Shown piece after piece: positions 7,231 through 17,100 of a DNA stretch of 22,074 nucleotides. Below the pieces are notes generated by a model, which was not told the DNA's origin, ran no database searches, and saw only the letters and a list, made by a program, of their open reading frames with translations. The stretch is from Burkholderiales bacterium. GTDB lineage: Bacteria > Pseudomonadota > Gammaproteobacteria > Burkholderiales > SG8-39. Position 1 is the stretch's first letter. Each line of letters starts with the position of its first letter. Location: contig JAENXP010000002.1 in assembly GCA_016649475.1 (NCBI GenBank), positions 1-22,074 on the forward strand, written 5' to 3'. A program made the translations under genes and the position numbers.

Positions 7231-8304
7231 TTGGACCTAGACATATTCAAGCCAAAGGCACCGCCGCTTTTCGGGATGGACATCAGTTCGTCTGCCGTGA
7301 AGATGGTCGAGATTGTCGATTCGGGCAAAGGGGTGCTGCGTGTGGAGCGCTATGTGATCGAGCCCCTACCTAAGGACGCGGTGGTGGACGGCAATATCAC
7401 CAATCTCGAGGCCGTGGTGGAAACGGTCAAGCATGGATGGAAGAAACTGGCCACGCGCACCAAGAATGTCGCAATGGCCCTGCCTACGGCAGCGGTGATT
7501 ACCAAGAAGATCGTGGTGCCAGCGGGCTTGCGCGACGATGAACTGGGCATCCAAGTAGAAACCGAGGCCAACCAGTACATTCCCTTCGCGCTGGACGAAG
7601 TCAACCTCGACTATCAGGTAATCGGCCCTGCGCCCTCAAATGCCGAGGAGGCCGAAGTGCTTATCGCCGCCTCGCGCAAGGAAAAAGTGGAGGACCGCGT
7701 GGCGGTCGCCGAAGCAGCCGGACTGAAGTCATTGGTCATGGACGTGGAATCCTACGCGGTGCAGGCTGCTTTCGACTTGATCAAGAAGCAGTTTCCCGAC
7801 GAAGGTAGTGAACAGAACATCGCCTTGGTGGATATCGGGGCTAATGTAATGAACGTCACCGTGCTTCGAAACGATCAGACTGTATACACCCGCGAGCAGG
7901 CGATTGGCGGCAGCCAGCTCACGCAGGACATCATGCGGCAGTACGGCATGAGCCAGGAAGAGGCCGAGAACGCAAAGCGCACCGGGGGGCTGCCGGATTC
8001 GTACGAAGCCGAAATTTTGCGCCCGTTCCTAGAAAATCTGGCGTTAGAGGTGCAGCGCGCCATGCAGTTTTTCTTCACCTCCACTCCGTATACCAGCATC
8101 GAGCACATTCTGCTCACCGGCGGGTCGGCCGTGATTCCCGGGTTGGAGGACATCGTCGGCTCCCGCTCCCAGATCAATACCCGGGTGGCCAATCCGTTCG
8201 CGAGCATGCAGGTGTCGCCGCGTATCCAGCCGAAGAAGCTGCTGGTCGATGCGCCGTCCTTGATGGTCGCATGCGGCTTGGCGATGCGGAGGTTCGATCC
8301 ATGA
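7231..8304 (+). CDS. pilM: Type IV pilus assembly protein PilM (actin-like ATPase)
   Basis: Cytoplasmic actin-like protein that binds the N-terminal tail of PilN and links the pilus alignment complex to cytoplasmic motor parts. It has 357 residues, the normal family length. The nucleotide-binding motifs of the actin/FtsA fold are visible: FGMDISSSAVKMVEI at about 14-28 (phosphate 1), LVDIGANVMNVTVL around D201 (phosphate 2) and LLTGGSAVIPGLEDI at about 293-307 (adenosine loop). It starts at TTG 7231 with a well-placed ribosome site. The stop overlaps the pilN start (ATGA at 8301-8304). It is the first gene of pilMNOPQ. Confidence 0.97.
   Translation: MDLDIFKPKAPPLFGMDISSSAVKMVEIVDSGKGVLRVERYVIEPLPKDAVVDGNITNLEAVVETVKHGWKKLATRTKNVAMALPTAAVITKKIVVPAGLRDDELGIQVETEANQYIPFALDEVNLDYQVIGPAPSNAEEAEVLIAASRKEKVEDRVAVAEAAGLKSLVMDVESYAVQAAFDLIKKQFPDEGSEQNIALVDIGANVMNVTVLRNDQTVYTREQAIGGSQLTQDIMRQYGMSQEEAENAKRTGGLPDSYEAEILRPFLENLALEVQRAMQFFFTSTPYTSIEHILLTGGSAVIPGLEDIVGSRSQINTRVANPFASMQVSPRIQPKKLLVDAPSLMVACGLAMRRFDP
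8288..8293 (+). promoter_or_regulatory. Ribosome binding site that fixes the pilN start
   Basis: GGAGGT, a near-perfect Shine-Dalgarno sequence inside the end of pilM, lies seven bases before ATG 8301. It rules out the earlier in-frame ATG at 8271. Confidence 0.8.
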
Positions 8305-8918
8305 TCAGGATAAATCTACTGCCTTGGCGCGAAGCGCGGCGCAAGGCACACAACCTGCAGTTTTACATTCTGATGGGAATGGTTGCCGGCTTGGCAGCCT
8401 CGATCGTCCTGTTGGTGCACGGATACTACGCCGCGCGAATTTCCACCCAGACGGAACGCAACCACTTTCTCAAGCAAGAAAACGCCAAGCTCGACAAGGA
8501 AATCGCGGAAATAAAGAAACTGAAGGAAGAAATTCAAGCACTGCTATCGCGCAAGCAGGTTATTGAAACCCTGCAGGCTGATCGCGCCCAGACGGTGTAT
8601 CTGCTTGAACAATTGGTGCGGCAGACCCCGGATGGCGTATATCTAAAATCGGTCACGCAGAAAGGCCTCAAGGTCAACCTGAGCGGTTATGCGCAATCGA
8701 ATTCTCGGGTATCGACCTTGATGCGCAACATAGAGGCTTCGCCTTATCTGGAAAACCCCGACCTGGTTGAGATCAAGGCAGCCAACGTCAACAGCAGGCG
8801 CCTTTCGGAGTTCGTCATGAACCTTAGCATCAAGCGGCTGCGAACCGAAGCGGATGCCGCCAAGGCTGATGCCGGCAAGGTCGCGCCGCGTGGCGCGGCT
8901 GCTGGCGCGAAAAAGTAG
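8301..8918 (+). CDS. pilN: Type IV pilus inner-membrane protein PilN
   Basis: Bitopic inner-membrane protein of the PilMNOP alignment complex. It has 205 residues. The N-terminal cytoplasmic tail MIRINLLPWRE contains the INLLP motif known in this family to dock into a groove of PilM. One TM helix lies at about 20-42, then a charged coiled coil (about 48-90, heptad-like K/E/L) and a ferredoxin-like periplasmic domain that pairs with PilO. The tail is rich in A and K (TEADAAKADAGK...). The start at 8301 gives the conserved MIRINLLP beginning; an in-frame ATG at 8271 would add ten residues that belong to the pilM overlap. Nine bases separate it from pilO. Confidence 0.97.
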   Translation: MIRINLLPWREARRKAHNLQFYILMGMVAGLAASIVLLVHGYYAARISTQTERNHFLKQENAKLDKEIAEIKKLKEEIQALLSRKQVIETLQADRAQTVYLLEQLVRQTPDGVYLKSVTQKGLKVNLSGYAQSNSRVSTLMRNIEASPYLENPDLVEIKAANVNSRRLSEFVMNLSIKRLRTEADAAKADAGKVAPRGAAAGAKK

Positions 8919-8927
8919 GAATCGCCG

Positions 8928-9581
8928 ATGGATAAGCTGCTCGAGCAATTCAGGTATCTCAATCCCAAGGATCCGGGGACGTGGCCCGTCCTGCCCAAGC
9001 TGCTCGCTTTAATCGCGTTGCTTGCGGCTCTTGTGGCCGTCGGCTATGTGGCTGATTGGCAGGCTCAGATGGACGAGCTCGTGGCCGGCGCCGAGGAGGA
9101 AGTAAAGCTAAAGGAAGCCTACAAGAGCAAAAAGCAGCTGGCGGTCAACCTTGATCTATACCGCCAACAGTTGCGTGAAATCGACAGCTCATTCGGTGCC
9201 CTGCTGAAGCAGTTGCCCAACAAGTCGCAGATGGACGCTTTGCTCGTGGATATCAACCAGGCGGGCCTGGGTCGGGGACTGCAGTTCGATCTGTTCCGCC
9301 CGGCACCGCGAGAGACGATGAAGGAGTTCTACGCCGAACTCCCGGTCAGCGTCAGGGTCACGGGTAGCTACCACGATATGGGGCAGTTCGCGAGCGACAT
9401 TGCGCAACTGTCGCGCATCGTCACGCTCAACGATATCTCCATCCGCCCGGTGGCGGGCAGGAACGGCAGTGTGCTGGCGATGGACACCAGCGCCAAGACC
9501 TTCCGTTATCTGGATGAGGAAGAAGTGGCGAAGCAGAAGCGGGGCGCCAAGAAATCTGCAGCGGGCAAGAAGAAGAAATGA
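8928..9581 (+). CDS. pilO: Type IV pilus inner-membrane protein PilO
   Basis: Partner of PilN in the inner-membrane alignment complex. It has 217 residues: a short cytoplasmic N-terminus, one TM helix at about 21-42 (VLPKLLALIALLAALVAVGY), a coiled coil at about 46-100 and a ferredoxin-like periplasmic fold with the family segment LLVDINQAGLGRGLQFDLF (about 105-123). The C-terminus is very basic (KKSAAGKKKK). AGGA at 8917-8920 is a suitable ribosome site for ATG 8928. The stop overlaps the pilP start (ATGA at 9578-9581), so the two are probably translationally coupled. Confidence 0.97.
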   Translation: MDKLLEQFRYLNPKDPGTWPVLPKLLALIALLAALVAVGYVADWQAQMDELVAGAEEEVKLKEAYKSKKQLAVNLDLYRQQLREIDSSFGALLKQLPNKSQMDALLVDINQAGLGRGLQFDLFRPAPRETMKEFYAELPVSVRVTGSYHDMGQFASDIAQLSRIVTLNDISIRPVAGRNGSVLAMDTSAKTFRYLDEEEVAKQKRGAKKSAAGKKKK

Positions 9582-10114
9582 AGAACCTAGCGATCATAAC
9601 AACCGTTCTTTTTCTCGCCGCGTGCGGCGGTGACGAGCATCAGGATCTCAAGGCGGAACTGAAGAATATTACCAAGGATCTGCGCGGCCGCATCGCTCCG
9701 CTGCCTGTGGTGAAGGCATACGAACCGGTGCCGTATCAAGCATTCGACATTCCTGATCCCTTCGGCCCGGCCAAAATTGAGCTTGCGACCGGGGGGGCTG
9801 CAAAAAGCAAAAGCGGTGCCAACGCGCCCGACACCAGGCGGCCGAAAGAACCGCTGGAGGCGTATCCGCTTGAATCACTGAAAATGGTCGGTACGCTTTC
9901 GCAGAAAAACGTCAATTACGCACTGGTGCGCGCGGACAACAGCTTGTACCGCGTAAAGGCAGGGAATTACATGGGGCAGGATTTCGGCATCATTACCGAA
10001 ATTACCGACGCCCAGATCAATCTCAAAGAGCTGGTGCAGGATGCATCCGGCGACTGGACTGAGCGCAAGGTTGCGCTGCAGTTACTAGAGACCGGCGAGG
10101 CAAAACGAAGGTGA
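9578..10114 (+). CDS. pilP: Type IV pilus lipoprotein PilP
   Basis: Inner-membrane lipoprotein that joins the PilNO heterodimer to the N-terminal domains of the PilQ secretin across the periplasm. It has 178 residues, with signal peptide and lipobox LAAC (C16). A flexible linker follows, including IPDPFGPAKIE (about 59-69), then a small beta-sandwich (about 95-170) typified by LKMVGTLSQKNVNYALVRAD and YRVKAGNYMGQDFG. Its stop lies within the pilQ translation start region. Length and order are normal for the family. Confidence 0.96.
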   Translation: MKNLAIITTVLFLAACGGDEHQDLKAELKNITKDLRGRIAPLPVVKAYEPVPYQAFDIPDPFGPAKIELATGGAAKSKSGANAPDTRRPKEPLEAYPLESLKMVGTLSQKNVNYALVRADNSLYRVKAGNYMGQDFGIITEITDAQINLKELVQDASGDWTERKVALQLLETGEAKRR

Positions 10115-10122
10115 GGATATCC

Positions 10123-12240
10123 ATGGCAAAAATTCTCGGTGTATTCGGTTTCTTTACCGCATCCCTTTGGGCTGCTGCGGCGTTGGCGCAGGCGCCGCTG
10201 AATAGCGTCGAAGTCTTCAACGTGTCACAGCAAAGTGGAAAGGTCATCATAAAGCTTACGCTCAAGGCGCCGCTCAAGTCGCCTCCGGGTAGCTTCACCA
10301 TAGCCAACCCGGCGCGTATCGCGTTCGATTTTCCCAACACCGTGAATGGTCTCGGGCGCAACAGCCAGAACATCCGCGAAGGCGAGCTTACGAGCATGAA
10401 TATGGTACAGGCGGGGGAGCGCACGCGCATGGTGCTGAACCTGCGCCAGCTTGTCGGATATGACACACAGGTCGATGGTAAGAACCTGATGATCATTCTC
10501 GCCGGCGCACCTGCGGCCAGCGCCGGCGGGGCCGCGGTTACCCATTTCGTCGAGGCCAATCCGGCCGATACGCGCACCACGGTGCGCGATATCGATTTCC
10601 GCCGCGGCAAGAATGGCGAAGGCCGTATCGTTGTCGATCTCTCTGACAGCTCCACTGGCATAGATATTCGCGCGCAGGGACAAAACCTGGTAATCGATTT
10701 CTTTAAGACTTCGCTGCCGGACAAACTGCGCCGGCGACTGGACGTAACCGATTTCGCCACGCCGGTGCAGTCGATCAACACTTTTGGCCAAGGCGAGAAC
10801 GTGCGTATGGTGATCACGCCCATGGGTCTGTGGGAGCATAGTGCCTACCAAACAGATACCCAGTTCGTGGTCGAGGTAAAACAGATCGTTCAGGACCCGA
10901 ACAAGTTGACGCAGGGCAGTAAAGTCGGCTTTAGCGGCGAGAAACTGTCGCTCAACTTCCAGAATGTCGAAGTGCGCAGCGTGCTCAGTGTAATCGCTGA
11001 TTTCACCGACCTAAACATCATTACCAGCGATGCGGTGGGCGGAAGCCTTACCTTGCGATTGAAGGACGTGCCCTGGGACCAGGCGCTGCAGATCATACTC
11101 GACACACGCGGCCTGGACATGCGCAAGAACGGCAACGTGATATGGATCGCGCCGCGTGACGAACTTGCGACAAAGGAAAAGCTGACACTGGAGGCGCGCC
11201 AGCAGATTGGTGAACTGGAGGCTGTGCATACCGAAAGCTTCGTGCTCAACTACCAGAAAGCGCAGGACGTACAGGCCCTGCTGTCTTCTGCGAATCAAAA
11301 AGTATTGTCCAAGCGCGGCAGCGCAGTGGTCGACGCGCGCACCAATACCGTCTTCGTGCAGGACGTGCCCAACCGCCTCGAGGAAGTGCGCAAGCTGATT
11401 GCTCAGATCGACGTGGCCGTGCGCCAGGTCATGATAGAAGCGCGTATCGTCGAGGCAAACGATACGTTCAGCAAGAATCTGGGGGCGAAGCTTGGCTACA
11501 ATTCGACGAAACAGGGCGGGCAACGCATTCTCGGCCCCAGCGCGCGCTACACCTTGGGCGGCGATCTCACTACCACCGGACAGTACACGTTTAGTGATAC
11601 CGGTCAGCAATTGGTTCCGGGAACGCCGGACATTTCGGCGAACCCGAACGTTAACCTGCCGGCCACAGGACTGGGCGGTTTCGCCGCCAGCACGATCTCC
11701 ACGATTCTGTTCAACAAGGACTTTACCCAGTTCATTTCCATGGAACTGTCGGCGCTGGAAGCGGACGGCAAGGGCAAGATAATCTCCAGCCCCCGGGTGT
11801 TGACCGGAGATAAGGTCGAAGCAATTATCGAGCAGGGTACGGAGCTACCGTATCAATCGGCGACTTCGAGCGGTGCCACCAGCGTGTCCTTCCGCAAGGC
11901 CAACCTGAGCCTGAAGGTGAAGCCGCAAATCACGCCCGACGGCAATATCATTATGACGCTGGACATCAACAAGGATTCGGTCGGACAGGTGACGGCGGCG
12001 GGCTTCGCCATCGACACCAAGCACGTCAAGACCGAAGTGTTGGTGGAAAACGGCGGCACAGTGGTGATCGGCGGAATTTTCAGCCAGGACGAACGCAACA
12101 CGACCACCAAGGTACCGTTCTTCGGCGACTTGCCGGTGCTGGGCTATCTTTTCAAGAACAACACCAAACAAGACAACAAGACCGAACTGCTGGTGTTCAT
12201 CACGCCGCGCATCGTGGACGATCGCCTTACCGTACGCTGA
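10123..12240 (+). CDS. pilQ: Type IV pilus secretin PilQ
   Basis: Outer-membrane secretin through which the pilus passes. The mature protein follows a signal peptide cut after ALA22. Domains in order: two AMIN peptidoglycan-binding domains (about 25-110 and 135-225), a secretin/TonB short N-terminal domain (about 273-345, NFQNVEVRSVLSVIADFTDL), a secretin N1 domain (about 375-440) and the secretin beta-barrel (about 450-703) with the conserved end ELLVFITPRIV. The chosen start is ATG 10123 (705 residues), with GAGGA at 10112-10116 as ribosome site. A GTG at 10111 in frame overlaps the pilP stop as GTGA and would add four residues; it cannot be excluded. It is the last gene of the operon, followed by an intrinsic terminator. 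Confidence 0.97.
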   Translation: MAKILGVFGFFTASLWAAAALAQAPLNSVEVFNVSQQSGKVIIKLTLKAPLKSPPGSFTIANPARIAFDFPNTVNGLGRNSQNIREGELTSMNMVQAGERTRMVLNLRQLVGYDTQVDGKNLMIILAGAPAASAGGAAVTHFVEANPADTRTTVRDIDFRRGKNGEGRIVVDLSDSSTGIDIRAQGQNLVIDFFKTSLPDKLRRRLDVTDFATPVQSINTFGQGENVRMVITPMGLWEHSAYQTDTQFVVEVKQIVQDPNKLTQGSKVGFSGEKLSLNFQNVEVRSVLSVIADFTDLNIITSDAVGGSLTLRLKDVPWDQALQIILDTRGLDMRKNGNVIWIAPRDELATKEKLTLEARQQIGELEAVHTESFVLNYQKAQDVQALLSSANQKVLSKRGSAVVDARTNTVFVQDVPNRLEEVRKLIAQIDVAVRQVMIEARIVEANDTFSKNLGAKLGYNSTKQGGQRILGPSARYTLGGDLTTTGQYTFSDTGQQLVPGTPDISANPNVNLPATGLGGFAASTISTILFNKDFTQFISMELSALEADGKGKIISSPRVLTGDKVEAIIEQGTELPYQSATSSGATSVSFRKANLSLKVKPQITPDGNIIMTLDINKDSVGQVTAAGFAIDTKHVKTEVLVENGGTVVIGGIFSQDERNTTTKVPFFGDLPVLGYLFKNNTKQDNKTELLVFITPRIVDDRLTVR

Positions 12241-12260
12241 TTGCTTCTTCGTTGTGCTGC

Positions 12261-12290
12261 AAAAGAGCCGGGCTTCCGGCTCTTTTTTTT
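12261..12290 (+). terminator. Intrinsic terminator after pilQ
   Basis: A perfect 11-bp stem, aaaagagccgg / ccggctctttt, with loop gctt, runs straight into a T-tract (eight T at 12283-12290). It closes the pil operon 21 bases after the pilQ stop and separates it from aroK. Confidence 0.95.
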
Positions 12291-12362
12291 GGATTCGGCA
12301 CAAAGCGCCTCGCACACGGGCTTGCACCACAACCGCGCGGCGAGCCCGAGTCGGGTGAGTGC

Positions 12363-12371
12363 TGCTAGAAT
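12363..12371 (+). promoter_or_regulatory. Extended -10 promoter of aroK, predicted leaderless
   Basis: TGCTAGAAT, an extended -10 element, ends six bases before GTG 12378, so the predicted +1 is the first base of the start codon. No -35-like hexamer lies at the right distance. The TAG inside the box is also an in-frame stop that rules out any earlier start. The same nine bases at the same spacing precede lptM. Confidence 0.6.
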
Positions 12372-12377
12372 GACAGT

Positions 12378-12911
12378 GTGAAAACCTCGGAAAACATATT
12401 TCTCGTCGGACTGATGGGTGCTGGAAAAACCACGGTGGGCAGGCAGCTCGCCGCCGAGCTTGCCAAGGCCTTCCACGATACAGACCATGAGGTCGAGCGC
12501 CGCACTGGCGTGAAAATATCTCTCGTATTCGAGATCGAGGGTGAAGCCGGCTTTCGCTTGCGAGAAAAGCAGGTAGTCGATCAGTTGACGCAGCTCGCCA
12601 ACGTGGTGCTGGCCACTGGCGGGGGCGCCGTGCTTGACGCCGATAACCGCAAGTGCCTCGTAGACCGCGGCGTGGTCGTGTATCTGCACGGCTTAGCCAA
12701 GGATTTGTGGCACCGCACCCGGCACGACAAGTCGCGGCCGCTGCTGCAAGGCGCCGATCCGCTGGCGAAACTGCAGTGCCTTTACGAGCAGCGTGATCCG
12801 CTTTACCGCGAGGTTGCCGACATCGTCGTCGATACCGGGCGCCAGAGCGCGCGCGCTCTTCTTCACCAACTGCTGCCACAATTGCGCGAGCGATGCAAAC
12901 TCTCCGCGTAG
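12378..12911 (+). CDS. aroK: Shikimate kinase
   Basis: Cytoplasmic enzyme that phosphorylates shikimate with ATP, the fifth step of the shikimate pathway. It has 177 residues, normal length. The Walker A motif is GLMGAGKTT (11-19); shikimate-binding D34/D36 lie in [13 protein letters not shown]; the ATGGGAVL loop lies at about 79-86; a lid-region arginine lies in [12 protein letters not shown] 12378 is the only possible start: an in-frame TAG lies four codons upstream and the next ATG falls inside Walker A. No Shine-Dalgarno sequence is visible, which agrees with the leaderless promoter proposed above. It overlaps aroB by 19 bases, so the two are one transcription unit. Confidence 0.97.
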   Translation: MKTSENIFLVGLMGAGKTTVGRQLAAELAKAFHDTDHEVERRTGVKISLVFEIEGEAGFRLREKQVVDQLTQLANVVLATGGGAVLDADNRKCLVDRGVVVYLHGLAKDLWHRTRHDKSRPLLQGADPLAKLQCLYEQRDPLYREVADIVVDTGRQSARALLHQLLPQLRERCKLSA

Positions 12912-13978
12912 AACTGGGCGAGCGCGCCTACCCGATTCACATCGGCGAGCATCTACTGTCCGATGCGGGGCTGGTCACGCCGCACCTGGATCTGCCCAAG
13001 ATCGCCATCGTAACCAACACCACGGTCGGGCCCCTGTATCTGGAGAGGCTGAGCCAGGCCTTACTAGCCCAAGGGGTGGAGGTGATCAGCATCGTGCTCG
13101 ACGATGGCGAGCGCTATAAAGACTGGGCTACCCTCAACCGCATCTACGACGCACTGCTCGAGAGTCGCTGCGAGCGCAAGACCACGATTATCGCGCTGGG
13201 CGGGGGCGTCATCGGCGACCTCGCCGGTTTTGCCGCTGCGACCTACATGCGCGGCATCCCCTTTATCCAGGTTCCGACCACCTTGCTCGCCCAGGTGGAC
13301 TCCTCCATCGGCGGCAAGACCGGGATCAATCACCCGCAGGGCAAGAACATGATCGGCGCGTTCTATCAGCCGCGCCTGGTGCTGGCCGATACGGCGGTAC
13401 TTGCGACCTTGCCCCCGCGCGAACTGTCGGCGGGCCTGGCCGAGGTGATCAAGCACGGCCTCGTCCGCGACGAGGGGTTCGTCGCCTGGCTGGAACGGAA
13501 CGTGGAGCAATTGCTGGCCTGCGATCCGCAGGCTCTGGCGCACGCGGTGCGCTGCTGCTGCGAGATCAAGGCCGCAGTGGTGGCCGAGGATGAGCGCGAG
13601 ACCGGGGTGCGTGCGCTGCTTAACTTTGGCCATACCTTCGGGCATGCCATCGAATCAGGCCTCGGCTACGGCAATTGGCTCCACGGCGAGGCGGTGGCTG
13701 CGGGTATGGTTATGGCTGCCGACCTGTCGCGCCGCATGGGTTACATCGAGCAGGCCGACGTCGACCGCATTCTTGTCTTGCTCAAACGTGCTGGCTTGCC
13801 CGTAGCCCAGCCGGGCTTGACGCCTGAACGCTTGTTGGAACTGATGGCGCTGGACAAGAAGACCGAAGGCGGCCAGCTTCGCTTTGTCCTGCTGGACCGA
13901 ATCGGCTCCGCCTCGGTCCGCGGCAAGGTGCCGGCGGCTCTGCTGCAGGAGACCATGGCGGTCCACGCCGTGGATTGA
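12893..13978 (+). CDS. aroB: 3-dehydroquinate synthase
   Basis: NAD- and metal-dependent enzyme that closes 3-deoxy-D-arabino-heptulosonate 7-phosphate to 3-dehydroquinate, the second shikimate step. It has 361 residues. The NAD-binding glycine loop ALGGGVIGD (about 101-109), [18 protein letters not shown] (about 128-145) and the three metal ligands E184 (AEVIKHG), H247 ([11 protein letters not shown]) and H264 ([10 protein letters not shown]) are all present at canonical spacing. The ATG at 12893 lies within the end of aroK. The gene dgt, which follows aroB in some betaproteobacteria, is not here; the next gene is gltB after 149 bases. Confidence 0.97.
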   Translation: MQTLRVELGERAYPIHIGEHLLSDAGLVTPHLDLPKIAIVTNTTVGPLYLERLSQALLAQGVEVISIVLDDGERYKDWATLNRIYDALLESRCERKTTIIALGGGVIGDLAGFAAATYMRGIPFIQVPTTLLAQVDSSIGGKTGINHPQGKNMIGAFYQPRLVLADTAVLATLPPRELSAGLAEVIKHGLVRDEGFVAWLERNVEQLLACDPQALAHAVRCCCEIKAAVVAEDERETGVRALLNFGHTFGHAIESGLGYGNWLHGEAVAAGMVMAADLSRRMGYIEQADVDRILVLLKRAGLPVAQPGLTPERLLELMALDKKTEGGQLRFVLLDRIGSASVRGKVPAALLQETMAVHAVD

Positions 13979-14013
13979 GCATCCCCGCCTAGCCCTCCGG
14001 TTAAGCTAAGCGC

Positions 14014-14042
14014 TTGAAGCGATACGAGTGCGCAGGTAAAAT
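14014..14042 (+). promoter_or_regulatory. Sigma-70 promoter of gltBD
   Basis: TTGAAG (14014-14019) and TAAAAT (14037-14042) are separated by exactly 17 bases. The predicted start near 14049 gives a leader of about 79 bases before GTG 14128. It is the best-formed -35/-10 pair in the window. No clear Lrp or NtrC-type site was recognised around it. Confidence 0.7.
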
Positions 14043-14115
14043 TGCTAGTTCCGCCGGAAAAATCGCGTGGCTTGCCGGTCATCGCGCGCGAACTTCCGAA
14101 ACCCATATTGCAGCT

Positions 14116-14120
14116 AAAGG
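14116..14120 (+). promoter_or_regulatory. Ribosome binding site that fixes the gltB start
   Basis: AAAGG lies seven bases before GTG 14128. It supports this start over the in-frame TTG at 14014, which is itself the first base of the -35 box and would add 38 residues not typical of the family. Confidence 0.7.
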
Positions 14121-14127
14121 TGCGAGC

Positions 14128-17100
14128 GTGACCCATCAAGCCTTACCACCCCATAATCCGCCCGCGGCACAAGGGTTGTACGACCCCGCCAACGAACATG
14201 ACGCCTGCGGCGTCGGCTTTGTCGCCAACATCAAGGGCGCGAGAAGTCACGGCATCATCGATCAAGGCCTGTTGATCCTCAAGAATTTGGCTCACCGCGG
14301 CGCAGTCGGGGCCGATCCACTCGCGAGCGACGGCTCCGGTATCCTGATCCAGATCCCCGACCGGTTCTTGCGCGAGGAAATGGCCGCGCAGGGGGTACAG
14401 CTTCCGCCCGTAGGCCAGTACGGCGTGGGCATGGTGTTTCTGCCCCAGGAACCGGCCTCGCGGCTCGCCTGTGAATACGAGATCGAGCGCGCAATCAAGG
14501 ACGAGCAGCAGGTCTTGCTGGGCTGGCGCGACGTACCTCGCGACAGTTCCGGGCTGGGAGAATCCGGGAAAAAGATAGAGCCAGTGGTGCGCCAGGTGTT
14601 CATCGGCCGCGGCGGCGACGTGACGGTGACCGACGCACTCGAGCGCAAGCTTTACATCATTCGCAAGGTGTCGGGCCACGCCACCCAGGCGCTGGGACTC
14701 AAGCACGGCAAGGAATTCTACGTGGCGTCGATGTCGGCGCGTACGCTGGTGTACAAGGGTTTGCTGCTCGCCGACCAGGTAGGCAAGTACTACAAGGATT
14801 TGCAGGATGAGCGCGTGGTATCGGCCCTGGCGCTGGTGCATCAGCGTTTCTCCACCAATACCTTCCCCACCTGGGATCTGGCGCATCCGTTCCGCATGAT
14901 CGCGCACAACGGCGAGATCAATACCCTGCGCGGGAACGTCAACTGGATCCGCGCGCGGCAGCAGGCGATCTCCAGCCCCATTCTCGACACGGACCTGAAC
15001 AAGGTCTGGCCGCTGATCTATGACGGCCAGTCGGACTCGGCCTCCTTCGACAACGTGCTCGAACTTCTGGTGATGGCAGGCTATTCCCTCGCGCACGCCA
15101 TGATGATGCTCATCCCCGAGGCCTGGGAAAAGCACAACACCATGGACGACAGCCGGCGCGCCTTCTACGAATATCATGCGGCGATGATGGAGCCCTGGGA
15201 CGGCCCCGCGGCGGTCGCGTTCAGCGACGGCCGTCAAATCGGCGCCACGCTGGACCGTAACGGGCTGCGGCCGGCGCGATATATCGTTACCGATGACGAT
15301 CTGGTCATCATGGCGTCCGAGGCCGGTGTGCTGCCGATCCCCGAGGAAAGAATCGTCAAGAAATGGCGCCTGCAGCCGGGAAAAATGTTCCTTATCGACG
15401 TCGAGCGCGGGCGCATCATCGACGACAAGGAACTGAAGGAAACCCTGGCGGCGGCGAAGCCCTACCGCGAGTGGATCGAGCGCATCCGCATCAGGCTCGA
15501 CGAAGTGGAAAGCGAGAAGCAGCAGCCCGAGCGCTCGGAGGTATCGCTGCTCGATCGGCAGCAGGCGTTCGGCTACACCCAGGAGGAGCTCAAGTTTCTG
15601 ATGTTGCCGATGGCCGCGAACGGAGAAGAAGCCATCGGCTCCATGGGCAACGACTCGCCGCTGGCGGTGCTGTCGAACAAGAACAAGACCATGTACCACT
15701 ATTTCAAACAGCTGTTCGCCCAGGTGACCAACCCGCCGATCGATCCGATCCGTGAGGACCTGGTGATGAGCCTGGTGAGCTTTATCGGGCCGAAACCGAA
15801 CCTGCTGGGCATCGACGAGATCAATCCGCCTATCCGGCTCGAAGTCAGCCAGCCGATACTGGATTTCTACGAGATGGACAAAATCCGCCACATCGACCGC
15901 AACACTGAGGGCAAGTTCAAGTCCTTCGAACTCGATGTCACCTATCCCGTAGCCTGGGGGCACGAGGCGATCGAGGCGCGCCTGGCGAGCCTGTGCGCCC
16001 AGGCCGAGGACGCGGTTCGCGCCGGCTACAGCATCATTATCATCTCCGACCGCCGTCTGGATCGCGACAATGTCGCGATTACGACGCTGCTGGCGCTATC
16101 GGCAGTGCACCAGCATCTGGTAACCAAGGGCCTGCGTACCAGTGCCGGCTTGGTAGTGGAAACCGGTTCGGCGCGCGAGGTGCACCATTTCGCCCTGCTT
16201 GCCGGTTATGGGGCGGAAGCGATCCACCCCTACCTTGCGCTCGAGTCTTTGCTCGCGATGCAGGATCTGCTACCCGCCGGCGTCGACGGCGGCAAAGCGA
16301 TCAGGAATTACGTCAAGGCCGTCGGCAAGGGCCTGTTGAAAGTCATGTCGAAGATGGGCATTTCCACCTACATGTCCTATACCGGTGCGCAGATATTCGA
16401 GGCGGTGGGCCTGTCGCGCGAACTGGTTGCCAAGTACTTCACCGGCACCGCGTCCAATGTAGAGGGCATCGGCCTGTTCGAAGTGGCCGAGGAGAAGATA
16501 CGCCTGCACCGGCAGGCGTTCGGCGCCGATCCGGTGCTGGCCAATGCGCTCGATGCGGGCGGCGAGTATGCATTTCGCATCCGCGGCGAGGAGCACATGT
16601 GGACACCGGAGGCGATCGCCAAGCTGCAGCATGCGACCAGGCAGTCGAGTTTCGACACTTACAAGGAATACGCGCGGATCATCAACGACCAGTCCAATCG
16701 TCACATGACCTTCCGCGGTCTGTTCGAGTTCAAGTTCGGGCAGCCGGTTCCGATAGAAGAGGTCGAACCGGCCAAGGAGATCGTCAAGCGCTTTGCCACC
16801 GGCGCCATGTCCCTGGGATCGATTTCGACCGAGGCGCATACCACGCTCGCCATAGCGATGAACCGCATTGGCGGCAAATCCAACACCGGCGAAGGCGGCG
16901 AGGATCAGCGCCGCTTTGCGCCGGTGAAATCCGGCGAAACGCTCGCCTCGCGCTTAGGCCGGCAAAACGTCGAGCGCGACCTGGTGCTCGAGGAGGGCGA
17001 CTCGCTGCGCTCCAAGATCAAGCAAGTCGCCTCAGGGCGCTTTGGCGTCACTGCGGAGTATCTGGCGAGCGCCGACCAGATCCAGATCAAGATGGCCCAG

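Noticed and set aside
14143..15963. 606-codon minus-strand ORF
   Set aside because: Antisense shadow of gltB; no recognisable domain and no ribosome site.
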